Assembly: GCA_033764075.1 (NCBI GenBank)
Contig: JANRJH010000053.1
Span: 99,705-163,704, forward strand
Direction: 5' to 3'
Origin: M3007 sp033764075
GTDB lineage: Bacteria; Bacteroidota; Bacteroidia; Chitinophagales; Saprospiraceae
Length of the DNA: 64,000 bases
Shown piece by piece: positions 41,898-50,874 of the stretch (positions are counted from its first letter, which is position 1; the number at the start of each line of letters is the position of its first letter). Both the position numbers and the translations under genes were made by a program. Under the pieces are notes generated by a model that was given only the letters and a program-made list of their open reading frames with translations, had not been told where the DNA came from and searched no databases.

Positions 41898-42977
41898 TTA
41901 CCCCAACCCAAACACCACCGCCTCGCGTTCCACCGCCATCACCGCCTCCAGTCTTTCCCGGTGGGTGTCCGTCAAAAACACCTGGCCGTAGTTTCGGCCG
42001 ACCAGCATACCGATGAGGCTGCCCACGCGGGTGGCGTCCAGTTTGTCGAACACATCGTCTAGCAGCAAAATGGGGGCCATGCCCGAAGCGTGCCGGAGCA
42101 GTTCGTACTGGGCGAGCCGGAGGGCGAGCAGGAACGTTTTGAGCTGGCCCTGGGAGCCAAACTTCTTCACCGGCTGCTCGTCCAGCAACAACACCAGATC
42201 ATCGCGGTGCACGCCGGCCGTGGTGCGTTCGAGCAAGCGGTCTTTTTCGATCCTTTCGCGCAGCAGGCTGGCCATGTCCTGCTGGTCGAGGTCGGAGGTG
42301 TAGGCGAAAGACGCTGCTTCCCGGTCGCTGCTCAACAGGGCGTACAGCTCCTGGAACAGGGGCAGCAAATCGGCTGCAAACTGTTTGCGGCGCGCATGGA
42401 TCAGGGCGGCGGGCTGGGGCAACAGCCGGTCTATGGCTTCCAGCAGCGATGCGTCGAAGCTGCGCTGTCCGGAAAACGATTTCAGCAGGGCATTCCGCTG
42501 TTTGAGGGTGTTCTGGTAGCGCACGAGGGCGTCGAGGTATTCCGGGTCGGACTGTGCCAGGGCGCTGTCGACAAACCGGCGGCGGTCTTCACTGCCCTCC
42601 TGCACCAGCGCCACGTCGTCGGGGGCGATCATCACCACCGGATACCGGCCGATGTGCTGGCTGAGCCGGGTGAGTTCCACGCCGTCGCGCTCCAGTACCT
42701 TGCGCTGGTTTACCGGGTACTTGACCACCATTTTCTCTACGGCCTCCATCCGCGCGAATTTCCCTTCCAGCCGGAAAAAATCGGCGCCGTGTTGCACCAG
42801 TTGACGGTCGCTCAGCCCGCTGTGGCTGCGGCCCATGCACAGGTAGTAAATGGCCTCCAGCACGTTTGTTTTGCCCACGCCGTTGAGCCCGGCCAGGCCG
42901 TTGAGCCCCCCGGAAAAGTCGAACGACCGTCCGGCGTGGTTCTTGAAGTGGGTGAGTTTGAGGGCGAGCAGGTTCAA
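41898..42977 (-). CDS. recF: DNA replication and repair protein RecF
   Basis: SMC-like ATPase that helps load RecA at gaps, 359 aa. The Walker A motif GLNGVGKTNVLEAIYYL is near residue 29; the D-loop/Walker B region LLLDDVFDKLDATRV is near residue 305, preceded by GSQGQLKTFLLALRLAQ as the signature. No ATG lies upstream in frame and the first internal Met is past the P-loop, so the start appears to be the TTG at 42975-42977. It ends convergently with the thioredoxin-like gene. Confidence 0.96.
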   Translation of the reverse strand: MNLLALKLTHFKNHAGRSFDFSGGLNGLAGLNGVGKTNVLEAIYYLCMGRSHSGLSDRQLVQHGADFFRLEGKFARMEAVEKMVVKYPVNQRKVLERDGVELTRLSQHIGRYPVVMIAPDDVALVQEGSEDRRRFVDSALAQSDPEYLDALVRYQNTLKQRNALLKSFSGQRSFDASLLEAIDRLLPQPAALIHARRKQFAADLLPLFQELYALLSSDREAASFAYTSDLDQQDMASLLRERIEKDRLLERTTAGVHRDDLVLLLDEQPVKKFGSQGQLKTFLLALRLAQYELLRHASGMAPILLLDDVFDKLDATRVGSLIGMLVGRNYGQVFLTDTHRERLEAVMAVEREAVVFGLG

Positions 42978-43007
42978 GGATCGGCGGATGGGTTCACAAG
43001 GTATGGT

Positions 43008-44516
43008 TTACGGTTGAGGCGGCGCAAGGGGTGTTTCCCGCATGAACCGGATGGTCTTTTCGATGTCGCCGCTCAAGATGCGGTCTTCCTCGAGCCGGGG
43101 TACCACGGCCCGGTACTGTTCCACCACGGCCTCCACAGCGCCGGAGCTGCGGTGCGGGCGCCGGAACCCGAGGGCCTGGGCAGCCACCATCAGCTCGATG
43201 GCCAGCAGCCGCTCGAGGTTGAGCACCACGCGCCGGGCTTTGGTGGCGGCGTTGGCGGCCATGCTCACGTGGTCTTCCTGTCCGTTGCAGCTCACGATGC
43301 TGTCGGCCGAAGCCGGGGTGCACAACCCTTTGTTCTGGCTGACGATGGCCGCAGCGGTGTATTGGGCGATCATGAAACCCGAGTGGAGTCCCGGGTTGTC
43401 CGTCAGAAAGGCCGGCAGGCCGCGCTGCCCGCCGATGAACTGGTAGACCCGCCGTTCGCTGATGCTGCCCAGTTCCGACAGGGCCAGGGCCAGGTAGTCG
43501 AGCGGGAGGGCCAGCGGCTGGGCATGAAAATTGCCGCCGGACAGGATGGCGTCGGAATCGGGAAAGACGTTGGGGTTGTCGGTCACAGAGTTGATTTCCA
43601 CGTAGGTCATGTGGCGCACATGCGCGATCGCGTCGGCCGAGGCGCCATGCACCTGGGGCACGCAGCGGAAGGCGTAGGGGTCTTGTACGGAGGACTTCTC
43701 CAGCGCACTGATGGCGCTGCCGGCCAACCAGCGCCTCAGGCGCTCGGCCGTTTCGATCTGCCCGGCGTGCGGGCGGATGGCGTGGATGCGCTCGTCGAGC
43801 GGGGAGGTGCTGCAGAGGAAGGCGTCGTATCCGAGCGCCGCGTTGAAGTCCGCCCAGGCGCTCAGGCGTTCGGTCTCCTGCAGGCACCATACGGCGTAGG
43901 CAGCCGAAAACTGGGTGCCGTTGAGCATGGCGAGGGCTTCCTTGGCCTGGAAGCGCAGGGGGTGCCAGTGGTGCAGGGTGTGCACCACGTCGGCGCGTTG
44001 CCGCCGCCCTTCGTACCAGAACTCGCCTTCCCCGACGATCGGCAGGCTGAGGTGGGCCAGCGGCGCCAGGTCGCCCGAAGCGCCGAGCGAGCCCAGTTCA
44101 AACACCACCGGCAGGGCATCGGCGTTGTAAAAATCGATCAGGCGATCGACCACGGCGTCGCGCACGGCCGAGTGCCCGTGCGCCAGGCTTTGCACCTTCA
44201 GCGCCAGCATGATGCGCACCAGCTCGGGCGGCACGCAATCGCCCGCGCCCGCTGCGTGTGAGCGCACGAGGTTGAGTTGCAGTTGCTCGATGTCGGTGTC
44301 GGAGATGCGGATGTTGCACAGGGAGCCGAAGCCGGTGTTGATGCCATAGTGCAGCGCGTGGCTGTCGGTCAGCTTGTCGTCGAGGTAGCGGCGGCAATGG
44401 TTGATGCGGTCGCGGGCCCGGGCGTCGAGGGCGAGCGTTTGCCCGGGTTGGAGGATGCGACCGAGCAATGTGGTGGTGAGGGGCTGGTCGCCAATGGATA
44501 GGGTAGGGTGTTGCAC
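43008..44516 (-). CDS. hutH: Histidine ammonia-lyase
   Basis: Converts L-histidine to urocanate and ammonia, first step of histidine use; 502 aa. The MIO cofactor forms from A146-S147-G148 in GSLGASGDLAPLAHLSLP. HYGINTGFGSL near residue 56 carries the catalytic Tyr, and SVTDNPNVFPDSD near residue 315 and FMIAQYTAAAIVSQNK near residue 375 are normal family blocks. No in-frame ATG exists upstream before a stop, so the start is the GTG at 44514-44516, with a -7 box 20 bases before. No other hut genes are seen nearby. Confidence 0.96.
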   Translation of the reverse strand: MQHPTLSIGDQPLTTTLLGRILQPGQTLALDARARDRINHCRRYLDDKLTDSHALHYGINTGFGSLCNIRISDTDIEQLQLNLVRSHAAGAGDCVPPELVRIMLALKVQSLAHGHSAVRDAVVDRLIDFYNADALPVVFELGSLGASGDLAPLAHLSLPIVGEGEFWYEGRRQRADVVHTLHHWHPLRFQAKEALAMLNGTQFSAAYAVWCLQETERLSAWADFNAALGYDAFLCSTSPLDERIHAIRPHAGQIETAERLRRWLAGSAISALEKSSVQDPYAFRCVPQVHGASADAIAHVRHMTYVEINSVTDNPNVFPDSDAILSGGNFHAQPLALPLDYLALALSELGSISERRVYQFIGGQRGLPAFLTDNPGLHSGFMIAQYTAAAIVSQNKGLCTPASADSIVSCNGQEDHVSMAANAATKARRVVLNLERLLAIELMVAAQALGFRRPHRSSGAVEAVVEQYRAVVPRLEEDRILSGDIEKTIRFMRETPLAPPQP

Positions 44517-44536
44517 GCTGAAGAACGTTTTGGTTG

Positions 44537-44544
44537 CAAAGGTA
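44537..44544 (-). promoter_or_regulatory. Candidate hutH promoter (-7 box)
   Basis: Minus-strand TACCTTTG, an exact TAnnTTTG match, 20 bases upstream of the GTG start. The leader would be very short. The proximity supports the GTG as the true start. Confidence 0.55.
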
Positions 44545-44736
44545 CAACCCCGTTAATTCCGTTTAAGGCTCCGTTAATGCCGGGTTAACATTGGCGCCCG
44601 GGTGACCTGAGCATCTGCGGCTAGAAAGTTGTTTTTCAAATGGTTATTTATCGTTTGCCAAATATTTTTAACAAATGCAAGCAACCCTCCGGCATGTTCG
44701 TCCGTCTAAACCTCCGTAAAATCGCGGCATACCCCG

Positions 44737-44744
44737 TACTTTTG
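44737..44744 (+). promoter_or_regulatory. Candidate promoter (-7 box) for the first OmpH/Skp gene
   Basis: TACTTTTG, an exact TAnnTTTG match, 38 bases before the ATG at 44783. The intergenic region up to hutH (44517-44782) holds nothing else recognisable. Confidence 0.5.
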
Positions 44745-44782
44745 GGGCAAAATGGTTAACGCTCAACAATAAAACACCCGAC

Positions 44783-45298
44783 ATGAAACACATCCAATGG
44801 ATTGCGATGGTAGCAATCATAACCCTCCCCCTGATCGCCCATGCACAGCGCATCGCCTACGTAGACGTAAACGCCATCCTCGAAAGCATACCCGAATACC
44901 AAAAGGCCCAGGAATCGCTCGACAAGCTGGCCACCCAGTGGCGGCAGGAGATCGCCAAGGAGCAGGACGTAGTAAAAGGCATGTACAGCAAGTACCAGGC
45001 CGAGCAGGTGCTGATGAGCGAGGACATGAAAAAGAAACGCGAGGAGGAAATCATGAACAAGGAGAAGGAAGTGCGCGAGATGCAGCGCCAGAAATTCGGA
45101 CCCGAAGGCGCCCTGTTTAAAAAACGCGAAGAATTGGTCAAGCCCATACAGGACAAGGTGTACAACTCCATCGCCCAATACGCCGAAGACAAAGGGTTTG
45201 AATTCATTTTCGAGAAAGGCTCGGCTTCAGGCATGCTGTTCGCCGACCCGAAATACGACAAAACCGAAGACGTAAAAGCCACGCTCAAACGCGGATGA
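44783..45298 (+). CDS. OmpH/Skp-family periplasmic chaperone (first copy)
   Basis: 171 aa. Signal peptide about 1-21 (ending IAHAQ), then the Skp core: RIAYVDVNAILESIPEY at the mature N-terminus, a long highly charged alpha-helical coiled coil (about 40-130) and a C-terminal beta part (FEFIFEKGSASGMLFADPKYD). Skp chaperones hold unfolded outer-membrane proteins in the periplasm. In Bacteroidota two copies often follow bamA; bamA is not in this position here, hutH lies upstream instead. Confidence 0.9.
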   Translation: MKHIQWIAMVAIITLPLIAHAQRIAYVDVNAILESIPEYQKAQESLDKLATQWRQEIAKEQDVVKGMYSKYQAEQVLMSEDMKKKREEEIMNKEKEVREMQRQKFGPEGALFKKREELVKPIQDKVYNSIAQYAEDKGFEFIFEKGSASGMLFADPKYDKTEDVKATLKRG

Positions 45299-45329
45299 TA
45301 AACCGCGGGAAAATCCGAAGCAGAAGCTG

Positions 45330-45337
45330 TACCTTTG
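45330..45337 (+). promoter_or_regulatory. Candidate promoter (-7 box) for the second OmpH/Skp gene
   Basis: TACCTTTG, exact TAnnTTTG match, 42 bases before the ATG at 45379, just after the first Skp gene ends. The two chaperones can therefore be expressed separately. Confidence 0.5.
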
Positions 45338-45378
45338 CGGCTGCTTTGGACCAGCATTTTTCCAACCAATACGCACTA

Positions 45379-45882
45379 ATGAAGAAAACCCTCGTTTTGC
45401 TGCTTGCCCTGGCGGCGGCAGTTACTGTACACGCACAAAAATTCGGCTATTGCAACTCCATGGCCCTGCTCTCCGAAATGCCGGAGGTAAAAGCTGCCGA
45501 CTCCGAGTTGCAGGCTTTCCAGACCCAGCTTACCAAAAAAGGTCAGGAAATGGTCAAAGAACTCCAGGATAAGGTAAAAATTCTGGAGCAAAAAAATGCA
45601 GACGGCACCATCTCGCCCAAAGATTACGAGGCGCAGATGGCCAAACTCCAGGAAGAGGAGAATAAGATTGGTGAATACGAACAGGAAGTGTACAAAAAGC
45701 TCGGCGAAAAACGCGAAGAGCTGTACAAGCCCATCCTGGAAAAGCTCAACACTGCCATGAAGGATGTCGCCAAAGAGCAGGGCCTCAATATGGTGTTCGA
45801 CACCGGCAGCCAGGTGCTTTTGTACGCCGATGAGTCGCTCGACGTGACCAAGCTCGTCAAAGCCAAAATCGGTATCCAGTAA
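45379..45882 (+). CDS. OmpH/Skp-family periplasmic chaperone (second copy)
   Basis: 167 aa from the ATG at 45379; the in-frame extension upstream is untranslated leader containing the -7 box. Signal peptide MKKTLVLLLALAAAVTVHA, then KFGYCNSMALLSEMPEV, a coiled coil of about 90 residues (KEQDKVKILEQKNADG-type heptads) and the end NMVFDTGSQVLLYADESLDV. Same family as the preceding gene, only moderately similar in sequence. murI starts five bases after the stop. Confidence 0.9.
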   Translation: MKKTLVLLLALAAAVTVHAQKFGYCNSMALLSEMPEVKAADSELQAFQTQLTKKGQEMVKELQDKVKILEQKNADGTISPKDYEAQMAKLQEEENKIGEYEQEVYKKLGEKREELYKPILEKLNTAMKDVAKEQGLNMVFDTGSQVLLYADESLDVTKLVKAKIGIQ

Positions 45883-45886
45883 ACCC

Positions 45887-46711
45887 ATGCACCCGGGCCC
45901 CATCGGAATTTTCGACTCGGGCTATGGCGGCCTTACCGTATTCCGGGAGATTGCGCACGCGCTCCCGGAATACGATTTTATATACCTGGGCGACAACGCC
46001 CGCTCCCCTTACGGCACGCGCAGCTTCGAAACCATTTACCAGTATACCCTCGAAGCGGTACGGCATCTGTTCGACATGGACTGCCGGCTGGTGATCCTTG
46101 CCTGCAACACCGCCTCTGCGCGCGCGCTGCGCAGCATCCAGCAAAAGGACCTGCCCCTGTACGGCACCCGGCATCGCGTGCTGGGTGTGATCCGACCTAC
46201 TGCAGAGCGGATCGGCGCATTCACGCGTTCCGGCAAGGTGGGGCTGCTGGCCACCCCTGGCACCGTGCGTTCCGAATCGTATGTGATCGAGATCGGCCAT
46301 CAATTTCCCGATATCCGCGTGTACCAGGAAGCCTGCCCCATGTGGGTGCCCCTGATCGAAAACAATGAGCACACGGGACCGGGCGCCGATTATTTTGTCG
46401 ACAAGCACATCCGCCGGGTGCTGGCCCGGGATCCGGACATAGACGCCCTCCTGCTGGGCTGCACGCACTACCCCTTGCTGATGGACAAGATCCGTCGGGT
46501 ATTGCCGCATCCGGACATCGCGGTTATTTCACAAGGGCCTATCGTGGCCGACAGCCTGGTCCGCTACCTGCACCGGCATCCGGAGATGGACGCCTTGTGC
46601 ACCCGCGGCGGTTCCCGGCGCTTTCTGACGACCGACCGGCCGGACGCCTTCGACGGGATGGCCAACCTTTTTTGGGGGGAGGCGGTGGCGTCGGAATACG
46701 TGAGTTGGTAG
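45887..46711 (+). CDS. murI: Glutamate racemase
   Basis: Interconverts L- and D-glutamate for peptidoglycan, cytoplasmic, 274 aa. IGIFDSGYGGLTVFREI begins the protein (D10, S11), and the two catalytic cysteines are C73 (LACNTASARALR) and C192 (LLLGCTHYPLL, with H194). The GDNARSPYG segment near residue 36 is also conserved. It is five bases after the second Skp gene, the usual skp-murI arrangement. D-Glu made here feeds MurD encoded in the dcw cluster. Confidence 0.97.
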   Translation: MHPGPIGIFDSGYGGLTVFREIAHALPEYDFIYLGDNARSPYGTRSFETIYQYTLEAVRHLFDMDCRLVILACNTASARALRSIQQKDLPLYGTRHRVLGVIRPTAERIGAFTRSGKVGLLATPGTVRSESYVIEIGHQFPDIRVYQEACPMWVPLIENNEHTGPGADYFVDKHIRRVLARDPDIDALLLGCTHYPLLMDKIRRVLPHPDIAVISQGPIVADSLVRYLHRHPEMDALCTRGGSRRFLTTDRPDAFDGMANLFWGEAVASEYVSW

Positions 46712-46724
46712 CCGGAACCGGTTT

Positions 46725-47438
46725 TCAGCGGACTTTTTCCATAGCCGCCTTTTTCATCTCAGCAGGCATTTTTTCAATGGCATAGCGCAACGCCGTGCGC
46801 GGCATATCGGCTTTGTGGTGCATGATGAAGTTGAAAACAGCCTCCCGATGCTGTTTGGTCGCCTCTTTAAGCATCCACCCGTAACCCTTTTGCACCAGGT
46901 CGTCCCGGTCGCGCAGTAGTATGCCGGCAATTTCCAAAATATCCGGAAGAAACCGACCCTCTTTGGCCGGAATGATCAGGGAAACGGCTGCTGCTCGTCG
47001 GAGCCAGCGATTGGGCGAGCGGGCCCAGTTTTTCAGCCTGTCCAGAAACGCCGGATAACGATCGATAAAAGCGCCGACGGTGTGGTTGCACAGGGTGTCG
47101 CAGGTTGCCCAGTTGGACACGTAGCAGTCGATCCATTGTTCAAAAACATCAAAATCGGCGGGTTCAAACTGTTTCCGGACGAAAAAGGACCAATCGCATG
47201 CAATAAGGGCCTCCTCCATGAAGCCGGATTGCCACAAATGCTCGCACAGCGCCAGGATATTTGCCTTGGATTTGTCCGAAATGTCCTTGAAATGGGTCTT
47301 GGCCAGCCGGTGCACCGCAGCATTTTTTACACCGTAAGTTTCAATGGTCTCCTTGAAGAAACGTCGGGCCGAAGCTGCGGTTTCCGCATTGCCCAGCATT
47401 TGCAGTTCCTGGCGAATTTTTTCGACGGGTGTATTCAT
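46725..47438 (-). CDS. AlkD-like DNA alkylation repair protein
   Basis: 237 aa, all-helical HEAT-like repeat protein of the AlkD family, which excises bulky or cationic alkylpurines. Visible family features are SNWATCDTLC near residue 110 (with the Asp important for catalysis), WLRRAAAVSLI near residue 144, KEGRFLP, and VQKGYGWMLKEA near residue 188. Ends with a basic helix. It converges with murI and lies 28 bases from the aminotransferase stop. Alternative: a non-catalytic HEAT protein, which I think less likely. Confidence 0.85.
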   Translation of the reverse strand: MNTPVEKIRQELQMLGNAETAASARRFFKETIETYGVKNAAVHRLAKTHFKDISDKSKANILALCEHLWQSGFMEEALIACDWSFFVRKQFEPADFDVFEQWIDCYVSNWATCDTLCNHTVGAFIDRYPAFLDRLKNWARSPNRWLRRAAAVSLIIPAKEGRFLPDILEIAGILLRDRDDLVQKGYGWMLKEATKQHREAVFNFIMHHKADMPRTALRYAIEKMPAEMKKAAMEKVR

Positions 47439-47466
47439 CCTGACAAGCGTTGCACAGGAGGGCTTG

Positions 47467-48732
47467 TTACGAGCTCACCTGCTCCAGCTCAAACCCCATG
47501 GCCACCCGTTCGATTACGGCACAGCATTCATCCAGTTGTGCTTCGGTGATCACCAGCGGCGGCGCGAAGCGAATGATGTTGCCGTGGGTGGGTTTGGCGA
47601 GCAGTCCGTTGGCGGCCAGTTCCAGACAAATGTTCCACGCGGTTTTGCTGTGCTCATTGTCGCGGATGACCACGGCATTCAGCAGGCCTTTGCCGCGCAC
47701 CTGTTCGATCAGGTCGGGGCGTTTTACCTGCAGGGCGCGCATACGGCTGCGGAACACTTCGCCGAGGCGTTCGGCGTTGTCGGCCAGGCGTTCGTCTTCC
47801 ACCACACGCAACGCCTCGGTGGCCACGGCGCAGGCCAGCGGGTTTCCGCCGAAGGTTGAGCCGTGCTCGCCGGGCTTCACCGTGAGCATGATTTCGTCGC
47901 GGGTGAGTACGGCACTCACGGGCAGCACACCGCCGGAGAGCGCTTTGCCGAGCACCAGGATGTCGGGTTGCACGTCGGCGTGGTCGCAGCAGAGGCGTTT
48001 GCCGGTACGGGCGATGCCGGTTTGCACCTCATCGGCCACCAGCAGCACGTTGTGGCGGCGGCAGAGTGCGTGTGCTTTGGCGATGTAATCCTCTGCGGGC
48101 ACGTTGACGCCGGCTTCGCCCTGGATGGGTTCTACCATAAAGGCGGCCACGTGGGGGTCTTGCAGGGCTTTTTCGAGCGCGACGAGGTCGTTGTAAGGAA
48201 TCACCTCAAAACCCGGCATGTAGGGGCCAAAGTGGCGGTAACTGCTCGGATCGGTGGAGGAGGAGATGGCGGCCATGGTGCGTCCCCAGAAATTGCCTTC
48301 GGCAAAGAGGATTTTTGCTTGTTTGTCGGGTACCCCCTTTATTTCGTACGCCCATTTGCGCGCCAGTTTGAGCGCCGTTTCGCCGGCCTCCACGCCGGTG
48401 TTCATGGGCAGTACCCGGTCATAACCGAAATAATGGGTGATGAATTCGGCGTATGGCCCCAACTGGTCGTTGTAAAACGCCCGTGATGTAAGCGTCAGTT
48501 TTTGCGCCTGCTCAACCAATGCGCCGATGATGCGCGGGTGGCAGTGGCCCTGATTCACTGCGCTGTAGGCCGACAGAAAATCAAAATACCGTTTCCCTTC
48601 CACGTCCCAAACAAAAACCCCCTGACCGCGCGCAAGCACAACGGGCAAGGGGTGGTAGTTATGTGCATTGTATTTGTCTTCCAGGGCCATAAACCGGCCT
48701 GAGGTGAAAACGGCATCTACAGTTGATATCAT
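47467..48732 (-). CDS. rocD: Ornithine aminotransferase
   Basis: PLP-dependent conversion of ornithine and 2-oxoglutarate to glutamate semialdehyde and glutamate, 421 aa. Motifs: MNTGVEAGETALKLARKW near residue 110, the FWGRTMAAISSS block near residue 148, EPIQGEAGVNVP near residue 201, ADEVQTGIARTGK near residue 233 (Asp234 contacts PLP) and the Schiff base Lys263 in LVLGKALSGG. Length is typical. TATCTTTG lies 28 bases upstream of the ATG and is the likely promoter. Confidence 0.96.
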   Translation of the reverse strand: MISTVDAVFTSGRFMALEDKYNAHNYHPLPVVLARGQGVFVWDVEGKRYFDFLSAYSAVNQGHCHPRIIGALVEQAQKLTLTSRAFYNDQLGPYAEFITHYFGYDRVLPMNTGVEAGETALKLARKWAYEIKGVPDKQAKILFAEGNFWGRTMAAISSSTDPSSYRHFGPYMPGFEVIPYNDLVALEKALQDPHVAAFMVEPIQGEAGVNVPAEDYIAKAHALCRRHNVLLVADEVQTGIARTGKRLCCDHADVQPDILVLGKALSGGVLPVSAVLTRDEIMLTVKPGEHGSTFGGNPLACAVATEALRVVEDERLADNAERLGEVFRSRMRALQVKRPDLIEQVRGKGLLNAVVIRDNEHSKTAWNICLELAANGLLAKPTHGNIIRFAPPLVITEAQLDECCAVIERVAMGFELEQVSS

Positions 48733-48760
48733 AATCCAGGGCTGAATTGGTAAAAGCCCC

Positions 48761-48768
48761 CAAAGATA
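48761..48768 (-). promoter_or_regulatory. Candidate rocD promoter (-7 box)
   Basis: Minus-strand TATCTTTG, exact match to TAnnTTTG, 28 bases before the rocD start. It sits between rocD and the heptamer hairpin at 48771-48881, so the hairpin lies just upstream of this promoter, where a transcript from the upstream gene would end. Confidence 0.55.
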
Positions 48769-48770
48769 CG

Positions 48771-48881
48771 GCGAATGTCGAATGTCGAGTGTCGAGTGTC
48801 GAATAATGTGTACGCTTGATCATCCCGAATGACTAAGCGCACAAATCATTCGACATTCGACACTCGACATTCGACATTCGT
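48771..48881. repeat. Heptamer hairpin with 47-bp arms, copy B1
   Basis: The left arm (48771-48817) and right arm (48835-48881) pair at 42 of 47 positions without gaps, around a 17-base loop. Each arm is built from four to five 7-base units of the form TGTCGAA or TGTCGAG. The right arm ends one base before the stop codon of the beta-barrel gene. It has no T-run but the stem is so long that it could terminate transcription or stabilise RNA. Confidence 0.9.
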
Positions 48882-48882
48882 C

Positions 48883-49497
48883 TCACTCCCAATCCCGGTC
48901 GTACTCCCTTCTGTATTTGCCGAAATGCCCCCAGGAATAACCGAAGCGGAGCACGGCTTGTCCAAACAGGCCGGAGATGTCCTGGTTGCTCAGGCTGGGA
49001 AAGTCGCTGTCGGTAGCGAAGCGGTACCCGCCTTCGAGCGACAGGCGGAACCAGCGGAAAACGTTAAGTTCGACGCCGACAGCCGGTTGGATTATGAACA
49101 GGTGGTCGGAGCCTTCGCCGTCAACGTTGGCTTTGGCGCCGCCGAGGTCGACGTTGAGGACGGGGTGTATGGCCCGGTGTGCCATGAATCCATATCCGAT
49201 CTTGAAGGCATTGAAGTGCATGTCGAAGCGAGTCGACGTTTGATCCTGCTGGATCACGATGTCATCCTGCAGTTTATAGGTACCGTAACCGATAAAGAGG
49301 CATTTGCCGAATTCCAGGCCAAACTGGGAACCACGCATATAGGCTTTGTCGCCGGGAAACTGGGCGGCCTGGTGGCTCCAGTTCCACCAGAAGCCGGACA
49401 AACCCAGGCCCCGGTGGCCCAAAACCGTCTCTTCCCGCTGGGCAAACAACACGGTTGCGCTCAGGATAAAAAGCGCCGGAAGCACGAACGTTTTCAT
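48883..49497 (-). CDS. Small outer-membrane beta-barrel protein
   Basis: 204 aa. Signal peptide about 1-19 (ending VLFAQ), then alternating strands with aromatic girdles typical of 8- to 10-stranded barrels (GLGLSGFWWNWS, FDMHFNAFKIGYGFM, LFIIQPAVGVELNVF, FRLSLEGGYRFAT, GQAVLRFGYSWG). No specific family was identified. It sits between two family-B heptamer hairpins together with the next gene. Confidence 0.7.
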   Translation of the reverse strand: MKTFVLPALFILSATVLFAQREETVLGHRGLGLSGFWWNWSHQAAQFPGDKAYMRGSQFGLEFGKCLFIGYGTYKLQDDIVIQQDQTSTRFDMHFNAFKIGYGFMAHRAIHPVLNVDLGGAKANVDGEGSDHLFIIQPAVGVELNVFRWFRLSLEGGYRFATDSDFPSLSNQDISGLFGQAVLRFGYSWGHFGKYRREYDRDWE

Positions 49498-49638
49498 AAA
49501 AGCGATTTTATTGTGTGATCAAACAAGCCAATGGCTGTACAGCAGACGAAGATACTGACCAAAAGGTTACGGGCAGGTTGCAACCCGTACAGCATGAATC
49601 GTTGTTTCCGCCTTTGGCAGGCAATTTTTAACGCTTTA

Positions 49639-50793
49639 TTAAGGCTTGATGATGACCAGTCGTTTCGTGGCGATGGTATTGCCGGCCTTGTCTTCGAGGC
49701 TGTAGAGGTATGTTCCTTTTTTGAAACTGTCTAGATCAACCCGTACGGAACGGTCACCGGATAGGAAGTGCGTCTCCTTCCAAACGACATTGCCAACGAT
49801 GTCAAAAATCTTGAACGTATAGCTGTCAGAGGGAAGGTTGGTGCAGTCGAACCGAACCCAGTCAACTGCTGGGTTGGGGTGCGCCTGGATGTTTGCCTTG
49901 CCGGGTGCACCTCCCGTGTGGGTGGAGGTTGTTCCGGCGAATTTAAACTGGACGGTGTTCAACTGGGCGCCGGAAGCGTCGTAGGAGGCCACGGCGATTT
50001 CTTCTTTCTCCGTATTGCTTAAAAAGACGTAGTTAACGGTTGTGTCGGTGCCGATCAGACCGGCAAAGCCGCCGCCGCCGGGGAAAAAAGTACTCAGGTC
50101 GACCCATCCAAGCGGAAAGGGGTTGGATACGTAAATGTCTATGGCCGTAGTGCTGTATTCGGTTCTTTTTTCGCGCAGAACGTCGTAGGTGGCGCCGGAA
50201 GGCGGGATGATGCAGGTGCCCCATCCGTCTACCGCGTCGGTTCGAAAGGTGTTGATCCGGATGCGAATGGAGTCGGGCGCCGGAAACCCCATGAACAGGC
50301 TGTCGGGCAGCAGGTCGGTGCTGAAGGCAAAGCTCAGGTCGGATTCGGTGACGTTGATGTCGAAAAAGTTCATCGGTGACCGGCGCTCAATCAGGAAAGG
50401 GTTGAATCGGCCCAGCACGTTGGCGCCAAATGAGCCGGGAAAGGCGCCGGAGAAGCCCATGGTCTCAAAGCGCATGTTGGTGGCGTTGAAATAGGTTTCG
50501 GATGCGCCCTCGATGACCACCATTTCGGCGCCGGGGAAGCTGTTCTTGTACGTGCCGGCGGAAGCTGGCCGGTAGGCGGTCTGGTACGTTTCCGTGGCGA
50601 TCAGGCCGGAAAAGTCCCATGTTTGCGCGCCACCCGGCGGCGAATTGGCGTTGAGTGTGCTGGGGGGCGCGTCGTCCAGGGCGTAGCGAAGCGTGTCTCC
50701 GGCTACGGGAAAAGTCAGGGACGTGACGGTGATCTGGGCGAACGCCAGCATCCGGAAGGCGGTAAACAATGCAGTGAGGAGCATTCTTTTCAT
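49639..50793 (-). CDS. Secreted protein with T9SS C-terminal sorting domain
   Basis: 384 aa. Signal peptide about 1-20 (ending LAFAQ). The middle (about 21-290) shows no recognised enzyme motif; it has Thr/Gly-rich beta-strand character (PPGGAQTWDFSGL, FPGGGGFAG). The end is a type A sorting domain: QAHPNPAVDWVRFDC near residue 302, FKIFDIVGNVVW, VRVDLDSFKKGTYLYSLE and the terminal KRLVIIKP. Export by the T9SS and surface attachment or release is inferred from the tail. Confidence 0.8.
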   Translation of the reverse strand: MKRMLLTALFTAFRMLAFAQITVTSLTFPVAGDTLRYALDDAPPSTLNANSPPGGAQTWDFSGLIATETYQTAYRPASAGTYKNSFPGAEMVVIEGASETYFNATNMRFETMGFSGAFPGSFGANVLGRFNPFLIERRSPMNFFDINVTESDLSFAFSTDLLPDSLFMGFPAPDSIRIRINTFRTDAVDGWGTCIIPPSGATYDVLREKRTEYSTTAIDIYVSNPFPLGWVDLSTFFPGGGGFAGLIGTDTTVNYVFLSNTEKEEIAVASYDASGAQLNTVQFKFAGTTSTHTGGAPGKANIQAHPNPAVDWVRFDCTNLPSDSYTFKIFDIVGNVVWKETHFLSGDRSVRVDLDSFKKGTYLYSLEDKAGNTIATKRLVIIKP

Positions 50794-50859
50794 CGGAAAA
50801 TTTGATGTTTTATAAAGGCAGGATTAGCATGCAGCAAATGGTTTGCACATATTTGGGTT

Positions 50860-50867
50860 CAAAGATA
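50860..50867 (-). promoter_or_regulatory. Candidate promoter (-7 box) for the T9SS cargo gene
   Basis: Minus-strand TATCTTTG, exact match to TAnnTTTG, 66 bases before the ATG at 50793. The heptamer hairpin at 50875-50981 begins seven bases upstream of it, where it occupies the place of the -33 region. Confidence 0.5.
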
Positions 50868-50874
50868 AGGAAAA

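Noticed and set aside
42090..44261. 723-residue open frame on the plus strand opposite recF and hutH
   Set aside because: It crosses two well-recognised genes on the other strand and its translation has no domain features.
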